Part shown: positions 28,256 to 37,313 of the stretch, piece by piece
Position numbering within the stretch: the stretch's first letter is position 1
Layout: each line of letters opens with the position of its first letter
From: Burkholderia sp. 8Y
GTDB taxonomy: Bacteria > Pseudomonadota > Gammaproteobacteria > Burkholderiales > Burkholderiaceae
Direction of reading: 5' to 3'
NCBI RefSeq assembly: GCF_902506145.1
Contig: NZ_LR733519.1
Coordinates: forward strand, 1,267,777 to 1,331,776
DNA length: 64,000 nt
Position numbers and translations under genes: made by a program
The notes under the pieces: generated by a model
What the model saw: only the letters and a program-made list of their open reading frames with translations
Database searches by the model: none
What the model was told of the DNA's origin: nothing

Positions 28256-28287
28256 CGAAACGTCCCTGGTTTTGATGGTTTTTTGAT

Positions 28288-28303
28288 GCGTTTATGGTAA
28301 CGC
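28288..28303. promoter_or_regulatory. Candidate LacI operator GCGTTTATGGTAACGC
   Basis: The dyad GCGTT-TATGGT-AACGC lies between the divergent LacI gene (start 28255) and the dioxygenase gene (start 28349). LacI regulators usually bind such dyads near their own gene. It shares 12 of 16 positions with GCGTTACCGGTAACGG at 48847-48862. Confidence 0.55.
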
Positions 28304-28348
28304 TCGCCGCGACGATGCGTCTATGCTGATGGGAAAACGGAGCGAGAC

Positions 28349-29536
28349 ATGAATGCCACGGATCAACGCAGTGAGACGGCAAGGAACTGGTATCGCGAAA
28401 GCGAGTGTTCACTCGAAGCCTTCACGCATCAGCTAGCAAGAAAGGCTGAGTTCGACTTGCGATTCGCAATCGAAACGAACGGCGACATTCCCCTCTACGA
28501 TTGCCGTGCGCTCGAGGAAGTGCTGATCGATCCCGCTGGCGAACAGGCGTTGCAGGCGGAATGGGCGAATGTGCTGCGCGACGGCGCGGGCGTGCTCGTG
28601 CTCAAGCATGCGTTCCGGGACACCACGCCCGTCGACGAAGCGACGTGCATCTTCGAACAGATCATCAGACAGGAACGGGAGTCCGGCACGCACGCAGCGG
28701 ACCACTTCGCCAAGGCGGGCGCGAACGACCGCATCTGGAACGCGCATGAAAAGCTCTGCCTTGCGGCGCCCTCCGTGTTCGCGCGTTATTTTTCCAATGC
28801 GTTCATCGCGAGCGTCGCGCAGGCATGGCTCGGCCTCGGCTTTCAGATGACCACGCAGGTGAACGTCGTTCGTCCCAGTGGAGAGGCACAGCAGGCGCAT
28901 CGCGACTACCATCTCGGCTTTCAGACCGTCGAGCAAGCGCAGCGTTTCCCCGCACATGTCCATACGATGTCGCCGTTCCTGACGCTTCAGGGCGCTGTCG
29001 CGCACAGCGACATGCCGATCGAAAGCGGTCCCACGAAGCTGCTTCTCTTTTCGCAGCGTTATGCAGAGGGCTATCTCGCGTGGCGGCGTCCCGACTTTCG
29101 CGAGTTCTTCGAAACGCACTGCGTGCAGTTGCCGCTAGCCAAAGGCGACGCGCTCTTTTTCAACCCTGCACTGTTCCATGCCGCCGGCGCGAATCGCACG
29201 CAAGATGTGCAGCGCATGGCGAACCTTTTGCAGATATCGTCGGCGTATGGCCGCGCGATGGAAACGGTCGATCGCATGCGTATGTGCGAGGCCGTCTATC
29301 CCGTGCTGCTCGACTGGCAGGCGAACGGCGAATTCACTGCGGCTGCCATCGAGTCCGTCATTGCATCCACCGCGGAAGGGTACGCGTTTCCGACCAATTT
29401 GGACCGCGATCCGCCAGCCGGTGGTCTCGCGCCCGCGAGTCAGCAAGCCCTCATGCGCCGGGCGCTCGAAGAAAAGTGGAACGCATCGATGCTTCGCGAG
29501 GCGCTAGAGCTTCAGGCGTGGAAGCGAAGCCGTTGA
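28349..29536 (+). CDS. Phytanoyl-CoA dioxygenase (PhyH) family protein
   Basis: 395 residues with a double-stranded beta-helix Fe(II)/2-oxoglutarate oxygenase domain. The iron triad is visible as H184-x-D186 (QQAHRDYHLGFQ) and H277 (FFNPALFHAAG), with R283 (ANRTQDVQRM) placed to bind 2-oxoglutarate. Bacterial members act on varied small molecules, so the name does not fix the substrate. It is divergent from a LacI regulator, which suggests a sugar-like or sugar-induced substrate, and converges on the sulfite dehydrogenase genes. Confidence 0.82.
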   Translation: MNATDQRSETARNWYRESECSLEAFTHQLARKAEFDLRFAIETNGDIPLYDCRALEEVLIDPAGEQALQAEWANVLRDGAGVLVLKHAFRDTTPVDEATCIFEQIIRQERESGTHAADHFAKAGANDRIWNAHEKLCLAAPSVFARYFSNAFIASVAQAWLGLGFQMTTQVNVVRPSGEAQQAHRDYHLGFQTVEQAQRFPAHVHTMSPFLTLQGAVAHSDMPIESGPTKLLLFSQRYAEGYLAWRRPDFREFFETHCVQLPLAKGDALFFNPALFHAAGANRTQDVQRMANLLQISSAYGRAMETVDRMRMCEAVYPVLLDWQANGEFTAAAIESVIASTAEGYAFPTNLDRDPPAGGLAPASQQALMRRALEEKWNASMLREALELQAWKRSR

Positions 29537-29557
29537 CGCTGCCTTGTCCGATCGAAA

Positions 29558-29576
29558 GCGAAGGACGCCCCTTCGC
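29558..29576. terminator. Bidirectional terminator hairpin
   Basis: GCGAAGG and CCTTCGC form a 7-base stem with a 5-base loop between two convergent genes, the dioxygenase (+, ends 29536) and the cytochrome (-, ends 29581). Flanking GATC...GATC extends the symmetry. There is no strong T-run, so intrinsic efficiency is uncertain. Confidence 0.45.
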
Positions 29577-29580
29577 GATC

Positions 29581-30189
29581 CTATAGACGCCCCGGCCTCG
29601 GGTCCGGCACGAAGCCATCGCGATTCGGCATGCGGATGGCGGCAAGCGAATGCGCGTCGAGCCGCGCGTCGTCGGGAACGATGCCGTTGCGGTTCAGGAT
29701 CCACGCGCTCAACGCGTACACCTCGTCCGCGCTCAGCGATTGCGGTGCGTTGTAGGGCATCGCCCGTCGGATGTAATCGAAGAGTGTCGTCGCGTATGGC
29801 CAGTAGCTGCCGACCGTGCGTACCGGCTTGTCGCTCGCCAGCGTGCCGCGACCGCCGATGAGCCGGTCGCCCATGCCGCCCTCGCCGTTCGCGCCGTGGC
29901 ACGCGGCGCACTTCGCGGCAAAGATGTGCGCGCCGGTCGCCACGTCTCCGCTGCCCGCTGGCAGACCGCGGCCATCGGGCGCGACGTCGATGTTCCACGC
30001 GGCGATATCCGCCGTGCTCAACGGAGCGCCGATCGCGTCGATGGCGCCGCGCTGTGTCGCGTCGTGCGTGGACGCGTCCCGTGCGCCTACGTCGCGTGCG
30101 GGCGCAGTGCAGCCAGCCAGCGATAGCGCAGCGAAGCCGATCATCAACGGCCTCAACAAACGGACCGTTAGAGCGAGGACGTTATGCAT
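29581..30189 (-). CDS. c-type cytochrome lipoprotein, sulfite dehydrogenase partner
   Basis: 202 residues. A lipobox is visible in the signal peptide (LSLAGCTAPARD). One heme-binding CxxCH lies in AKCAACHGANGEGG, and the likely axial methionine in RRAMPYNAPQSL. The gene starts eight bases inside the 3' end of the molybdenum enzyme gene, so it is coupled to it and probably accepts electrons from sulfite oxidation, as SorB or the SoxD cytochrome does. It is shorter than SoxD and carries a single heme. Confidence 0.85.
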   Translation of the reverse strand: MHNVLALTVRLLRPLMIGFAALSLAGCTAPARDVGARDASTHDATQRGAIDAIGAPLSTADIAAWNIDVAPDGRGLPAGSGDVATGAHIFAAKCAACHGANGEGGMGDRLIGGRGTLASDKPVRTVGSYWPYATTLFDYIRRAMPYNAPQSLSADEVYALSAWILNRNGIVPDDARLDAHSLAAIRMPNRDGFVPDPRPGRL

Positions 30190-31495
30190 TTTTCACGCTG
30201 CCATCGGCGCCGACGCGCCATTGCTGAATGCCGTTGTAGTGATAATTCGAGTTCAACCCGCGCGCCGCGACCAGCGCCTCGCGCGTCGGCTGAACGTAGC
30301 CGGTCGAGTCGGTCGCGCGCGAGAGGATCGCGGCGGGTTCACCGTTCCACACCCAGCCCGCGTGAAAGCGCGTCAACGCGCGATCCTTCAGCGGGCCATC
30401 GAGTTGCGCTTCCTGCCATAAGCGCCCGCCGTCGGTCGATACCTCGACTTTGCGGATCGAACCACGCCCCGACCACGCCAGCCCGATGATCGGGTAGTAG
30501 CCGTGAACCGTGAGCCGATGCCCCGGCGATGGCCGCGTGATGACCGACTTCGCATCCATCTCGAACACGAACCGGCGCGCCTGCCCATTCGCGAGCGGGT
30601 CCGTGTACTTCGACGTCTCCTCGCGCGTTTCGAGCGGCGTGTCGACGAACTTCAGCCTGCGCAGCCACTTCACGTTGGTGTTGCCCTCGAAGCCGGGGAC
30701 GATGAGCCGGAGCGGATAGCCGTTCTCGGGCCGCAGACGCTCGCCGTTCTGCGCGTAGACGACAAGCGCACGGTCGAGAATGCGATCGAGCGGCAGACTG
30801 CGCGTCATCGCGGCGGCGTCGGCGCCTTCGGCGAGCATCCAGCGCGGCGCCTGGCCGTCATTTCCCGCAAGGCCGCCTGCCGCTTCGATCAGCGTCGAAA
30901 GCCGCACGCCGGTCCACTCGCAGCACGACAGCAGCCCGTGCGTGAGTTGAACGGGCAGGCCGCTTGGCCCCTTCCATTCGCTCGCGGTGTTGCCCGAGCA
31001 CTCCAAAAAGTACACGCGCGATTCGGACGGCAGCCGCAGCAGGTCGTCCATCGTGAAGAGCTTGGGCTCGCGCACGAGGCCATGAATTGCAAGCCGATGC
31101 TGATCGGGATCGATGTCCGGCACGCCGCCATGATGCCGCTCGTAGACGAGGCCGTTCGGCGTGATCGCGCCGTGGAGATCGGCGAGCGGCGTCAGCGACG
31201 ATGCCGCGCCCGGCACCGGAAATGCACGGGCCGCGCGGCGCACGACGTTCGCTTCGTGCGGCGACGGCAGGCCATACGGATGATCGAGAATCGGAGCGCC
31301 GGGCGTGCGCGTCCAAGGCTCGACGGCAAGCGGCTGCAACAACGAAGACGCCGCGTTGGCGCTCGGAGCCACGACTGCCGACAGCGCAAGACCGCGCAGC
31401 ATCCGGCGGCGCGATGGCGAGGCCGACGTGCGCGCCGGCGTGGCGGGATCGTCGGAATCGGCGGAAGGCAGTGAAAGACGGGGAGTTCGCGGCAT
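30182..31495 (-). CDS. Sulfite dehydrogenase molybdopterin subunit, SorA/SoxC type
   Basis: 437 residues, sulfite oxidase family. A Tat signal (SRRRMLRGLALSAVV) directs export. The molybdenum-ligating cysteine is C166 in VYFLECSGN, the SoxC/SorA wording; GYPLRLIVPGFEGNTNVKWL and VEVSTDGGRLWQEAQL belong to the Mo-binding and dimerisation domains. It oxidises sulfite to sulfate in the periplasm and reduces the cytochrome encoded directly after it. No other sox genes are present, so it likely serves detoxification or sulfonate breakdown and not thiosulfate oxidation. Confidence 0.88.
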   Translation of the reverse strand: MPRTPRLSLPSADSDDPATPARTSASPSRRRMLRGLALSAVVAPSANAASSLLQPLAVEPWTRTPGAPILDHPYGLPSPHEANVVRRAARAFPVPGAASSLTPLADLHGAITPNGLVYERHHGGVPDIDPDQHRLAIHGLVREPKLFTMDDLLRLPSESRVYFLECSGNTASEWKGPSGLPVQLTHGLLSCCEWTGVRLSTLIEAAGGLAGNDGQAPRWMLAEGADAAAMTRSLPLDRILDRALVVYAQNGERLRPENGYPLRLIVPGFEGNTNVKWLRRLKFVDTPLETREETSKYTDPLANGQARRFVFEMDAKSVITRPSPGHRLTVHGYYPIIGLAWSGRGSIRKVEVSTDGGRLWQEAQLDGPLKDRALTRFHAGWVWNGEPAAILSRATDSTGYVQPTREALVAARGLNSNYHYNGIQQWRVGADGSVKNA

Positions 31496-31534
31496 GCTTG
31501 GGGCGCCGTGCGGGGAGAGTCAGTCAGGGCAAAC

Positions 31535-31540
31535 AGTATA
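31535..31540 (-). promoter_or_regulatory. Possible -10 box of the sulfite dehydrogenase operon
   Basis: On the - strand TATACT lies about 40 bases upstream of the 31495 start. No good -35 element stands at normal spacing, so this is only a weak sigma70 candidate. Confidence 0.25.
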
Positions 31541-31674
31541 GGATGCCCCTTCCCGAACGCACAGCCCATATTGCATCTATCGTTATGAGGCCGGCTCATA
31601 ATCATCGACGCGGTGCATTACATCGGCGCATTCGTAAGGACAACGAAAGCACCGATGCGTTCTCCGCGTAAGCA

Positions 31675-32475
31675 TCACGACATGAACATGCCGCCGTCCA
31701 CATTGACCGTCTGACCCGTGATGTACGCGGCGTCGTCCGAGGCGAGGAAGGTCACGAGCCCCGCGACATCGCCGCCATTGCCCGCACGCTTCATCGGAAT
31801 GTTGGCGACCCATTCGGCCATCAGCTCGCCGGGTTTGTAATCGCCGAGCAGCTTGCCCCACGCTTCGTCGTTATACGACCACATGTCCGTCGTGATGATG
31901 CCCGGACAGAATGCGTTCACCGTGATGCCCGTCGGCGCGAGTTCCTTCGCGAGACTCTGCGTGATGCCGAGCACGCCGAACTTGCTCGCGGCGTAATGCG
32001 GCGTATAGACGAAGCCCTGCCGCGCCTGCCCCGACGCCGTGTTGATGAGGCGCCCCGTCTTGCCCGCGCGCAACATGCGCGTCGCCGCTTCCTGGCAGCA
32101 CAGAAACACGCCCTTGGTGTTCACGGCCATGACCTTGTCCCACTCGCTCTCGGTAAGGTCCGGCAACTTCGCGATGGTGATGACGCCCGCGTTCTGCACC
32201 GACACGTCCGCTTCGCCGAGCTTGCTCGCGACCTCTTCATACAGCGCGACGACCTGAGCTTTATCGGTCACGTCGGTCTCGACGGAGAGCGCGTCGAAGC
32301 CCGCTTCGCGCAGACGCGCCGCCGCGTCGTGGACGCTTTTTTCGTTCGCGCTGACGCACACCTTCGCGCCTTCCTGCGCGAACCGCTCGGCGATGGCGAG
32401 ACCGATGCCACGGCTGCCGCCCGTCACGACCACGACCTTGTTCTCGAACCGCTTCAATTGTTGCGCCACTGACAT
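31675..32475 (-). CDS. SDR-family NAD(P)-dependent oxidoreductase
   Basis: 266 residues. The glycine motif is VVTGGSRGIGLAIAERF, QNAG stands in SVQNAGVI in place of NNAG, and the catalytic YxxxK is in PHYAASKFGVLG; it ends YITGQTVNVDGGMFMS. I start at the ATG at 32475, with CCGGAGA just upstream, instead of the frame opening at 32577 inside the kinase gene. It is the last gene of the nine-gene - operon beginning at 40924. Resemblance to polyol and sugar dehydrogenases fits oxidation of the imported compound. Confidence 0.87.
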   Translation of the reverse strand: MSVAQQLKRFENKVVVVTGGSRGIGLAIAERFAQEGAKVCVSANEKSVHDAAARLREAGFDALSVETDVTDKAQVVALYEEVASKLGEADVSVQNAGVITIAKLPDLTESEWDKVMAVNTKGVFLCCQEAATRMLRAGKTGRLINTASGQARQGFVYTPHYAASKFGVLGITQSLAKELAPTGITVNAFCPGIITTDMWSYNDEAWGKLLGDYKPGELMAEWVANIPMKRAGNGGDVAGLVTFLASDDAAYITGQTVNVDGGMFMS

Positions 32476-32485
32476 TCTCCGGGAG

Positions 32486-33946
32486 TTAAAGACGCTCGAT
32501 CCATCGCAGCCATTGCGCGTGGTTCGCGGCGGCGGCGTCCACACCGCTGCCCGGCTCGACGCGCCGCGCGACGACACGCTGCGTCTGCCAGTCTTCGAGC
32601 GATGCCACGATGCCCGCCTGATACGCCGCGAGCGCCGCCGCGCCCGACGCCGATATTTCGCTAACGGCGAGCGTGCTGACAGGCCGGTTCAACGTATCGG
32701 ACAGATACTGCAAAAGGAACGGACGCTGCGTGAGGCCGCCATCGAGATAGAGCTGCGCGAGCGGCACGTTTGCCGCCTGCTCCATCACGGTGATGACGTC
32801 CTTGATCTGATAGACGATGGATTCATACGCCGCGCGCGCCACATGCTGCCACGACGTCGAAAAGTTGAGCCCGACGATCTGCGCGCCGCCCGGGTATTTC
32901 CAGTGCGGACAGCCGATGCCCGAGAACGATGGAATCACGAACACGCCGCCGTTGTCGTACTCGGTGAAAGCCTGCTCGGCCTTCGCGAAATCGTCGAAGA
33001 GGTTGAGCTTTTCCTTGAGGAACGCGGGCGTCGATCCCGCGCTGATGACGATGCCTTCCAGCGCGTAGTCCACGCGCTTGTCGGTCGCGAAACAGAGCGT
33101 CGAGACGAGGCCATGCTCGGGCTCGCGCGCCTTCGCGCCCACGTTCATCATGATCGATGATCCCGTGCCCATCGTCGCCTTTGCCACGCCGGGGCTCAGG
33201 CACCCTTCGCCGACGGCGGCCGCGTGCGAGTCGCCGATCATCGAAAGGATAGGCAACGGCGTGTCGAGCAAGCCGTCGAAGTCGGTCATGCCGAAGTCGG
33301 CCGCCGACGGACGCAGTTCCGGCAAGCGCAGACCCTGCAAGCCGAACGTCTCGATCAACTCGCGATCCCATTCCAGCGTGCGCAAATTCAGCAGCATGGT
33401 GCGCGAAGCGTTCGTCACGTCCGTGCGATACGCCGCGCCTTTCGTCAGCCGATACAGCAGCCAGCTATCGACCGTGCCGAAGTAGGCATCGCCCGCCGCG
33501 ATATGCGCGCGCACGCGTTCATCGTTTTCGTTGAGCCAGATGAGCTTGGTGCCTGAAAAATACGGGTCGATCAGCAAGCCGGTCTTCTGCGCGATGCGTG
33601 CTTGCAAGCCGTCGCGCTTCAATCGTTCGCAGATCGCGAGCGATCGCTGACATTGCCACGACACGCCCGGCACGATCGGCTCGCCCTGCCCGTTCCACAA
33701 CACGACCGTCTCACGCTGGTTCGATATGCCGATGCCCGCGACGTCGCCCTTGAAACCATTCAGGCACTGGGCCACGGCCTTGAGCACGGACGCATACAAC
33801 GCATTCGCGTCCTGCTCGACAAAGCCCGTGCGCGGCGTGGTGCATGAAACGGGCGCAAAGCCGCGCGCATGGACCTGTCCGGCCTGGTCGAAGACCAGCG
33901 CCTTGGTGCCGCTCGTGCCCTGATCGATGGCGAGGATATGGCTCAT
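32486..33946 (-). CDS. FGGY-family carbohydrate kinase, glycerol kinase-like
   Basis: 486 residues with both FGGY domains. The N-terminal phosphate-binding loop is AIDQGTSGTKALVFD; GISNQRETVVLWNGQGEPI, SWQCQRSLAICERLKRDGLQ and GLLIDPYFSGTKLIWL match glycerol kinase closely. The ATP-site GTGSSIMMNVG and YLDGGLTQRPFLLQ follow. The operon context (RbsABC-type importer, SDRs, split transketolase) implies that a ketose or polyol is phosphorylated, not glycerol: a ketose phosphate is what the transketolase needs. The substrate cannot be fixed from sequence alone. Confidence 0.88.
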   Translation of the reverse strand: MSHILAIDQGTSGTKALVFDQAGQVHARGFAPVSCTTPRTGFVEQDANALYASVLKAVAQCLNGFKGDVAGIGISNQRETVVLWNGQGEPIVPGVSWQCQRSLAICERLKRDGLQARIAQKTGLLIDPYFSGTKLIWLNENDERVRAHIAAGDAYFGTVDSWLLYRLTKGAAYRTDVTNASRTMLLNLRTLEWDRELIETFGLQGLRLPELRPSAADFGMTDFDGLLDTPLPILSMIGDSHAAAVGEGCLSPGVAKATMGTGSSIMMNVGAKAREPEHGLVSTLCFATDKRVDYALEGIVISAGSTPAFLKEKLNLFDDFAKAEQAFTEYDNGGVFVIPSFSGIGCPHWKYPGGAQIVGLNFSTSWQHVARAAYESIVYQIKDVITVMEQAANVPLAQLYLDGGLTQRPFLLQYLSDTLNRPVSTLAVSEISASGAAALAAYQAGIVASLEDWQTQRVVARRVEPGSGVDAAAANHAQWLRWIERL

Positions 33947-33956
33947 GGTCTCGTCC

Positions 33957-35039
33957 TCAGGCGGTCAGCGAGACCATGCGCGACTGCAGGCGCTGCTGCA
34001 ACTGATCGATCACGACCGCGAAGATGATGACGAGGCCCTTGATGACCATCTGCCAGAAATCGCTGATGCCGCACATCACCATGCCATCGCCCAGAATGCT
34101 GATCACGCACGCGCCGACGACCGAGCCGAACACCGTGCCGCGCCCGCCCATGAGCGCGGTGCCGCCGAGCACGACCGCCGCGATGGCGTTCAGTTCGTAG
34201 GTTTGTCCCGTCAGCGGGTGCGCCGTCTGCAACTGCGCCGTGATGACGAGACCGACGATCGCTGCACAGAAGCCCGAGAACATGTAGACGAACAGCTTTA
34301 CGCGATTCGTTCGGATTCCCGAGAATCGGGCGGCTTGCTCATTACCGCCGATCGCATAGATACGCCGTCCGAGCGGCGTCTTGCGCGCGACGAAGATGGT
34401 GATGGCCGCGAGCACGAGCATGATCCACACGGGCATCGACAGGCCGAGAATCGTCCCGTTGCCGATGAATTCGAACCCCGTGTTGCCGAGCGCCGGATTG
34501 CCTTCGAGGTCCGCGAATGTGCTGCCGTTGTTCACCAAGAGCGCCGCCCCGCGCACCACATACAACATGCCGAGCGTGGCGATAAAAGGCGCGACGTTGA
34601 GCATGGTGATGAGATAGCCGTTCACCGCGCCGATCAACGCGCCGAGCAGACACGCGATGATCGCCACGCCCCACGGATTGAAGAACACGACGTGATGCCC
34701 GATCTTCACGCCTTCGAGCAGCAGATACCCCGCCGCCATGCCGCTGATGCCGACGATGGACCCGACCGACAAGTCGATCCCGCCTGTCAGGATCACGAGC
34801 GTCATGCCGATGGAAAGAATCGCGACCACGGTGACGTGCTTCGCCATGATGAGCAGGTTGCCGGTCGAAAGAAAGCTTTCGGTGGCGAGCGAAAACACGA
34901 TGATGATGGCGAATAGCGCAATGAAGATGCGCAGCTTGAGCAGATTGACCGCGATGCGCGAGGCCACATAGGCGCCGTGCCGGTTGTGCTTCGCGTGTAC
35001 CGGCGACACCGGCGGATTGCTGCTGTTGGGTGTATTCAT
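33957..35039 (-). CDS. Sugar ABC transporter permease, RbsC type
   Basis: 360 residues. After a hydrophilic N-terminal tail of about 30 residues come membrane helices with the family motif GGIDLSVGSIVGISGMAAGY, NGYLITMLNVAPFIATLGML and VVLGGTALMGGRGTVFGSVVG. It sits between the ATPase and the kinase genes, with spacing of 19 and 10 bases. Confidence 0.92.
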   Translation of the reverse strand: MNTPNSSNPPVSPVHAKHNRHGAYVASRIAVNLLKLRIFIALFAIIIVFSLATESFLSTGNLLIMAKHVTVVAILSIGMTLVILTGGIDLSVGSIVGISGMAAGYLLLEGVKIGHHVVFFNPWGVAIIACLLGALIGAVNGYLITMLNVAPFIATLGMLYVVRGAALLVNNGSTFADLEGNPALGNTGFEFIGNGTILGLSMPVWIMLVLAAITIFVARKTPLGRRIYAIGGNEQAARFSGIRTNRVKLFVYMFSGFCAAIVGLVITAQLQTAHPLTGQTYELNAIAAVVLGGTALMGGRGTVFGSVVGACVISILGDGMVMCGISDFWQMVIKGLVIIFAVVIDQLQQRLQSRMVSLTA

Positions 35040-35058
35040 GGTTCGGATCTCGGTTGCC

Positions 35059-36606
35059 TCACACTACGGCCGTCGCGGGCGTCGATGCGCGCACGATGCG
35101 TTCGCTGTCGAATTGGGGCCGGTCGAGCACGGCAGTCAGCTTGCCGCTCGCCATCACGAAGACGCGGTTGGAAACAGCCATCGCTTCATCGAGTTCGGAC
35201 GTCGCATAGATCACGGCGATGCCGGAGCGCGCGAGCAGGCTGATCGTCTTGTAGACGTCCTCTTTCGCGCCCACGTCGATGCCGCGCGTCGGTTCGTCCA
35301 TCAGCAGCACTTTGGGCTTCGTCAGAAGCGCCTTGCCGATGACCACCTTCTGCATGTTCCCGCCCGATAGCGACGTGATCGGCGCATCGACGGACGTGGC
35401 CTTGATGGCGAGCTTCTTCACGATGTCGTTGGCCGCTTCCACTTGCTTGTCGCGCGTGAGCGCGCCGACGAAGCGCCGCGTGAACTTGCCGAGGCTGGAG
35501 AGCGTCATGTTCTCGAGAATGGTCATTAGTTGCACCATGCCCTGCTTCTGACGATCTTCCGGCACCAGCGCGATGCCCGCCTCGATGCGCCGGGGTATCG
35601 GCAGGTCTTCGATAGCCTTGCCCGCCAGTTCTATCTCGCCGAGCGCAAGCGGATTCGCGCCGAGCAGCGATTCGAGCAGCTCGGTGCGGCCCGCGCCCAT
35701 CAATCCGTAGATGCCGATCACTTCGCCCGCACGCGCGGTAAACGACACGTGATCGACGGCATAGATGCCGTTCGAACGCTTGAGCGCAAGGTCTTTCACC
35801 TTCAGCACTTCGCGGCCGATCTCGTGCTGTTCGAACGCGAAACGCTTCTTCGAGGAGCCGACCATCGCTTCGATGATCCACGGAATGTCGATGTTCGCGA
35901 TATCGTTCTCGGCCACGAGCCGCCCGTTGCGCAGCACGGTGATGCAGTCGCCGATCGCCATGATCTCTTCGAGACGATGCGAGATGTAGATCACCGTCAC
36001 GCCCTCTTCCTTGAGCTGTCCGATGATCTTGAAGAGAATCTCCACTTCGGTCTTCGAGAGCGCGGAAGTCGGCTCATCCATGATGAGCACCTTAATGTGC
36101 TTCGACAGCGCCTTCGCAATCTCGACCAACTGCTGCTGGCCGACGTACAGATCGCCGAGCCGTGTGCGCGGGTCGATTGCGATGTTCAGCCGGTCGAGCA
36201 GCACCTTCGCCTGATGATTCTCCATCTTCGAGCGGATCACGCCCGACTGAGTGATCTCATTGCCCGCGAAAATGTTCTCCGCCACGGTCATGTCCGGGAA
36301 GAGATTAAGCTCCTGAAAAATGATGCCGATGCCGTGCTGCTCCGCGCTGCGCACGTCGGCGATCTGCGCGATCTTTTCGTCGATCCGGATTTCGCCCGAG
36401 GTCGGCGTTTCCGCGCCCGCGAGCAATTTCATCAGCGTGGACTTGCCCGCGCCGTTCTCGCCGATCAGCACATTGACCTTGCCGCGCCGCACCTTGTAGT
36501 CGACATCGACGAGCGCCGCCGTGCCCGGATACTGCTTCGAAAGCCCGCGCGTCTCGATCACGTTGACCGGGTTCATCGTGCGAGCGTTGTTCTGGGCCGC
36601 GTTCAT
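35059..36606 (-). CDS. Sugar ABC transporter ATP-binding protein, RbsA type
   Basis: 515 residues with tandem nucleotide-binding domains. Domain 1: Walker A GENGAGKST, signature-like LYVGQQQLVEIAKAL, Walker B VLIMDEPTSALSK. Domain 2: degenerate P-loop GLMGAGRTELLESLLG, signature SLSGGNMQKVVIGKALL, LLMDEPTRGIDVGAKE. The ATG at 36606 overlaps the stop of the DUF2291 gene (ATGA); MNPVNV at 36576 is a second possible start. The reading frame runs further upstream to 37173 in antisense-like sequence that is not real. Confidence 0.92.
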   Translation of the reverse strand: MNAAQNNARTMNPVNVIETRGLSKQYPGTAALVDVDYKVRRGKVNVLIGENGAGKSTLMKLLAGAETPTSGEIRIDEKIAQIADVRSAEQHGIGIIFQELNLFPDMTVAENIFAGNEITQSGVIRSKMENHQAKVLLDRLNIAIDPRTRLGDLYVGQQQLVEIAKALSKHIKVLIMDEPTSALSKTEVEILFKIIGQLKEEGVTVIYISHRLEEIMAIGDCITVLRNGRLVAENDIANIDIPWIIEAMVGSSKKRFAFEQHEIGREVLKVKDLALKRSNGIYAVDHVSFTARAGEVIGIYGLMGAGRTELLESLLGANPLALGEIELAGKAIEDLPIPRRIEAGIALVPEDRQKQGMVQLMTILENMTLSSLGKFTRRFVGALTRDKQVEAANDIVKKLAIKATSVDAPITSLSGGNMQKVVIGKALLTKPKVLLMDEPTRGIDVGAKEDVYKTISLLARSGIAVIYATSELDEAMAVSNRVFVMASGKLTAVLDRPQFDSERIVRASTPATAVV

Positions 36607-37238
36607 TTCCAGGCCACCGGAATCGCGCGGATTTCGCCCGCAGGCTCGCTCCAGCTGCTGTAGACAGCGGAGGCATCGACGGGATCGCCGACCTTTAGCT
36701 TGAGCGAACTCTGCACGCGTGCCACGACGAGCTTGTTCAACTCCTGGCCGAACGCGGCGAAGCGCGTCTGATCGTCGAAGTCGCTGTATTTGATGCCGGG
36801 AAAGCCGTCGCGCACGCCCGTGCCGATCACGACCGGACCCGTTTCCAGCGCGACCTGAACGGGATCGCCGCCGTTCGCGGGCGCCACTTCCACATATGCC
36901 TTGCCGACGCGCGATGTCGAATCGATCTTCGTTACCTTGCCCTGCACGCGCAGCCAGAAATTGCACGGGAATGCGCTGCTCTGACGAAAGCCGTATTGCT
37001 TGCAGGCATCGTCGAAATTCTGATTCAACGCGCTGATGACCTGCGCCGCGGGCTTCGCATTCTTGTCCGCGTAGGGCACCAGTTGATCGTTCAGGATCTT
37101 CGCGGCGTCCGGGCCCTTGTGCTGCCCTTGCGCGCGGATATCGGCCAATTCGGTATCGGTGACGACGTGACACGCGGACAGGCTGACGACGCAGAGCATC
37201 GACACCAGCCGCCAGCGCGCGAATACGGGATGAACCAT
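36603..37238 (-). CDS. DUF2291 family lipoprotein in sugar ABC operon
   Basis: 211 residues. The signal peptide ends in a lipobox (VSLSACHVV), so it is membrane-anchored outside the cytoplasm. The body has no enzyme motif I recognise; FPCNFWLRVQGKV, GPVVIGTGVRDGFPGI and LNKLVVARVQ are characteristic of DUF2291 proteins, which recur beside RbsABC-type importers. It lies between the binding protein and the ATPase and is translationally coupled to the latter. It may assist the binding protein or ligand capture; its function is not established. Confidence 0.75.
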   Translation of the reverse strand: MVHPVFARWRLVSMLCVVSLSACHVVTDTELADIRAQGQHKGPDAAKILNDQLVPYADKNAKPAAQVISALNQNFDDACKQYGFRQSSAFPCNFWLRVQGKVTKIDSTSRVGKAYVEVAPANGGDPVQVALETGPVVIGTGVRDGFPGIKYSDFDDQTRFAAFGQELNKLVVARVQSSLKLKVGDPVDASAVYSSWSEPAGEIRAIPVAWK

Positions 37239-37313
37239 GACGACCTCGACCTCACATGACAAGCCTTGCGCGGACGCAGCCCTTGCCGCGCCCGCACGGA
37301 GCGACAACGCGTA

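Noticed and set aside
32486..33946. Calling the FGGY kinase a true glycerol kinase (glpK)
   Set aside because: Sequence is GlpK-like, but no glycerol genes are nearby and the operon context calls for a ketose or polyol substrate.
35059..37173. A 704-residue version of the RbsA-type ATPase
   Set aside because: The extra N-terminal 189 residues are out-of-frame DUF2291 sequence; the true start at 36606 overlaps the lipoprotein stop.
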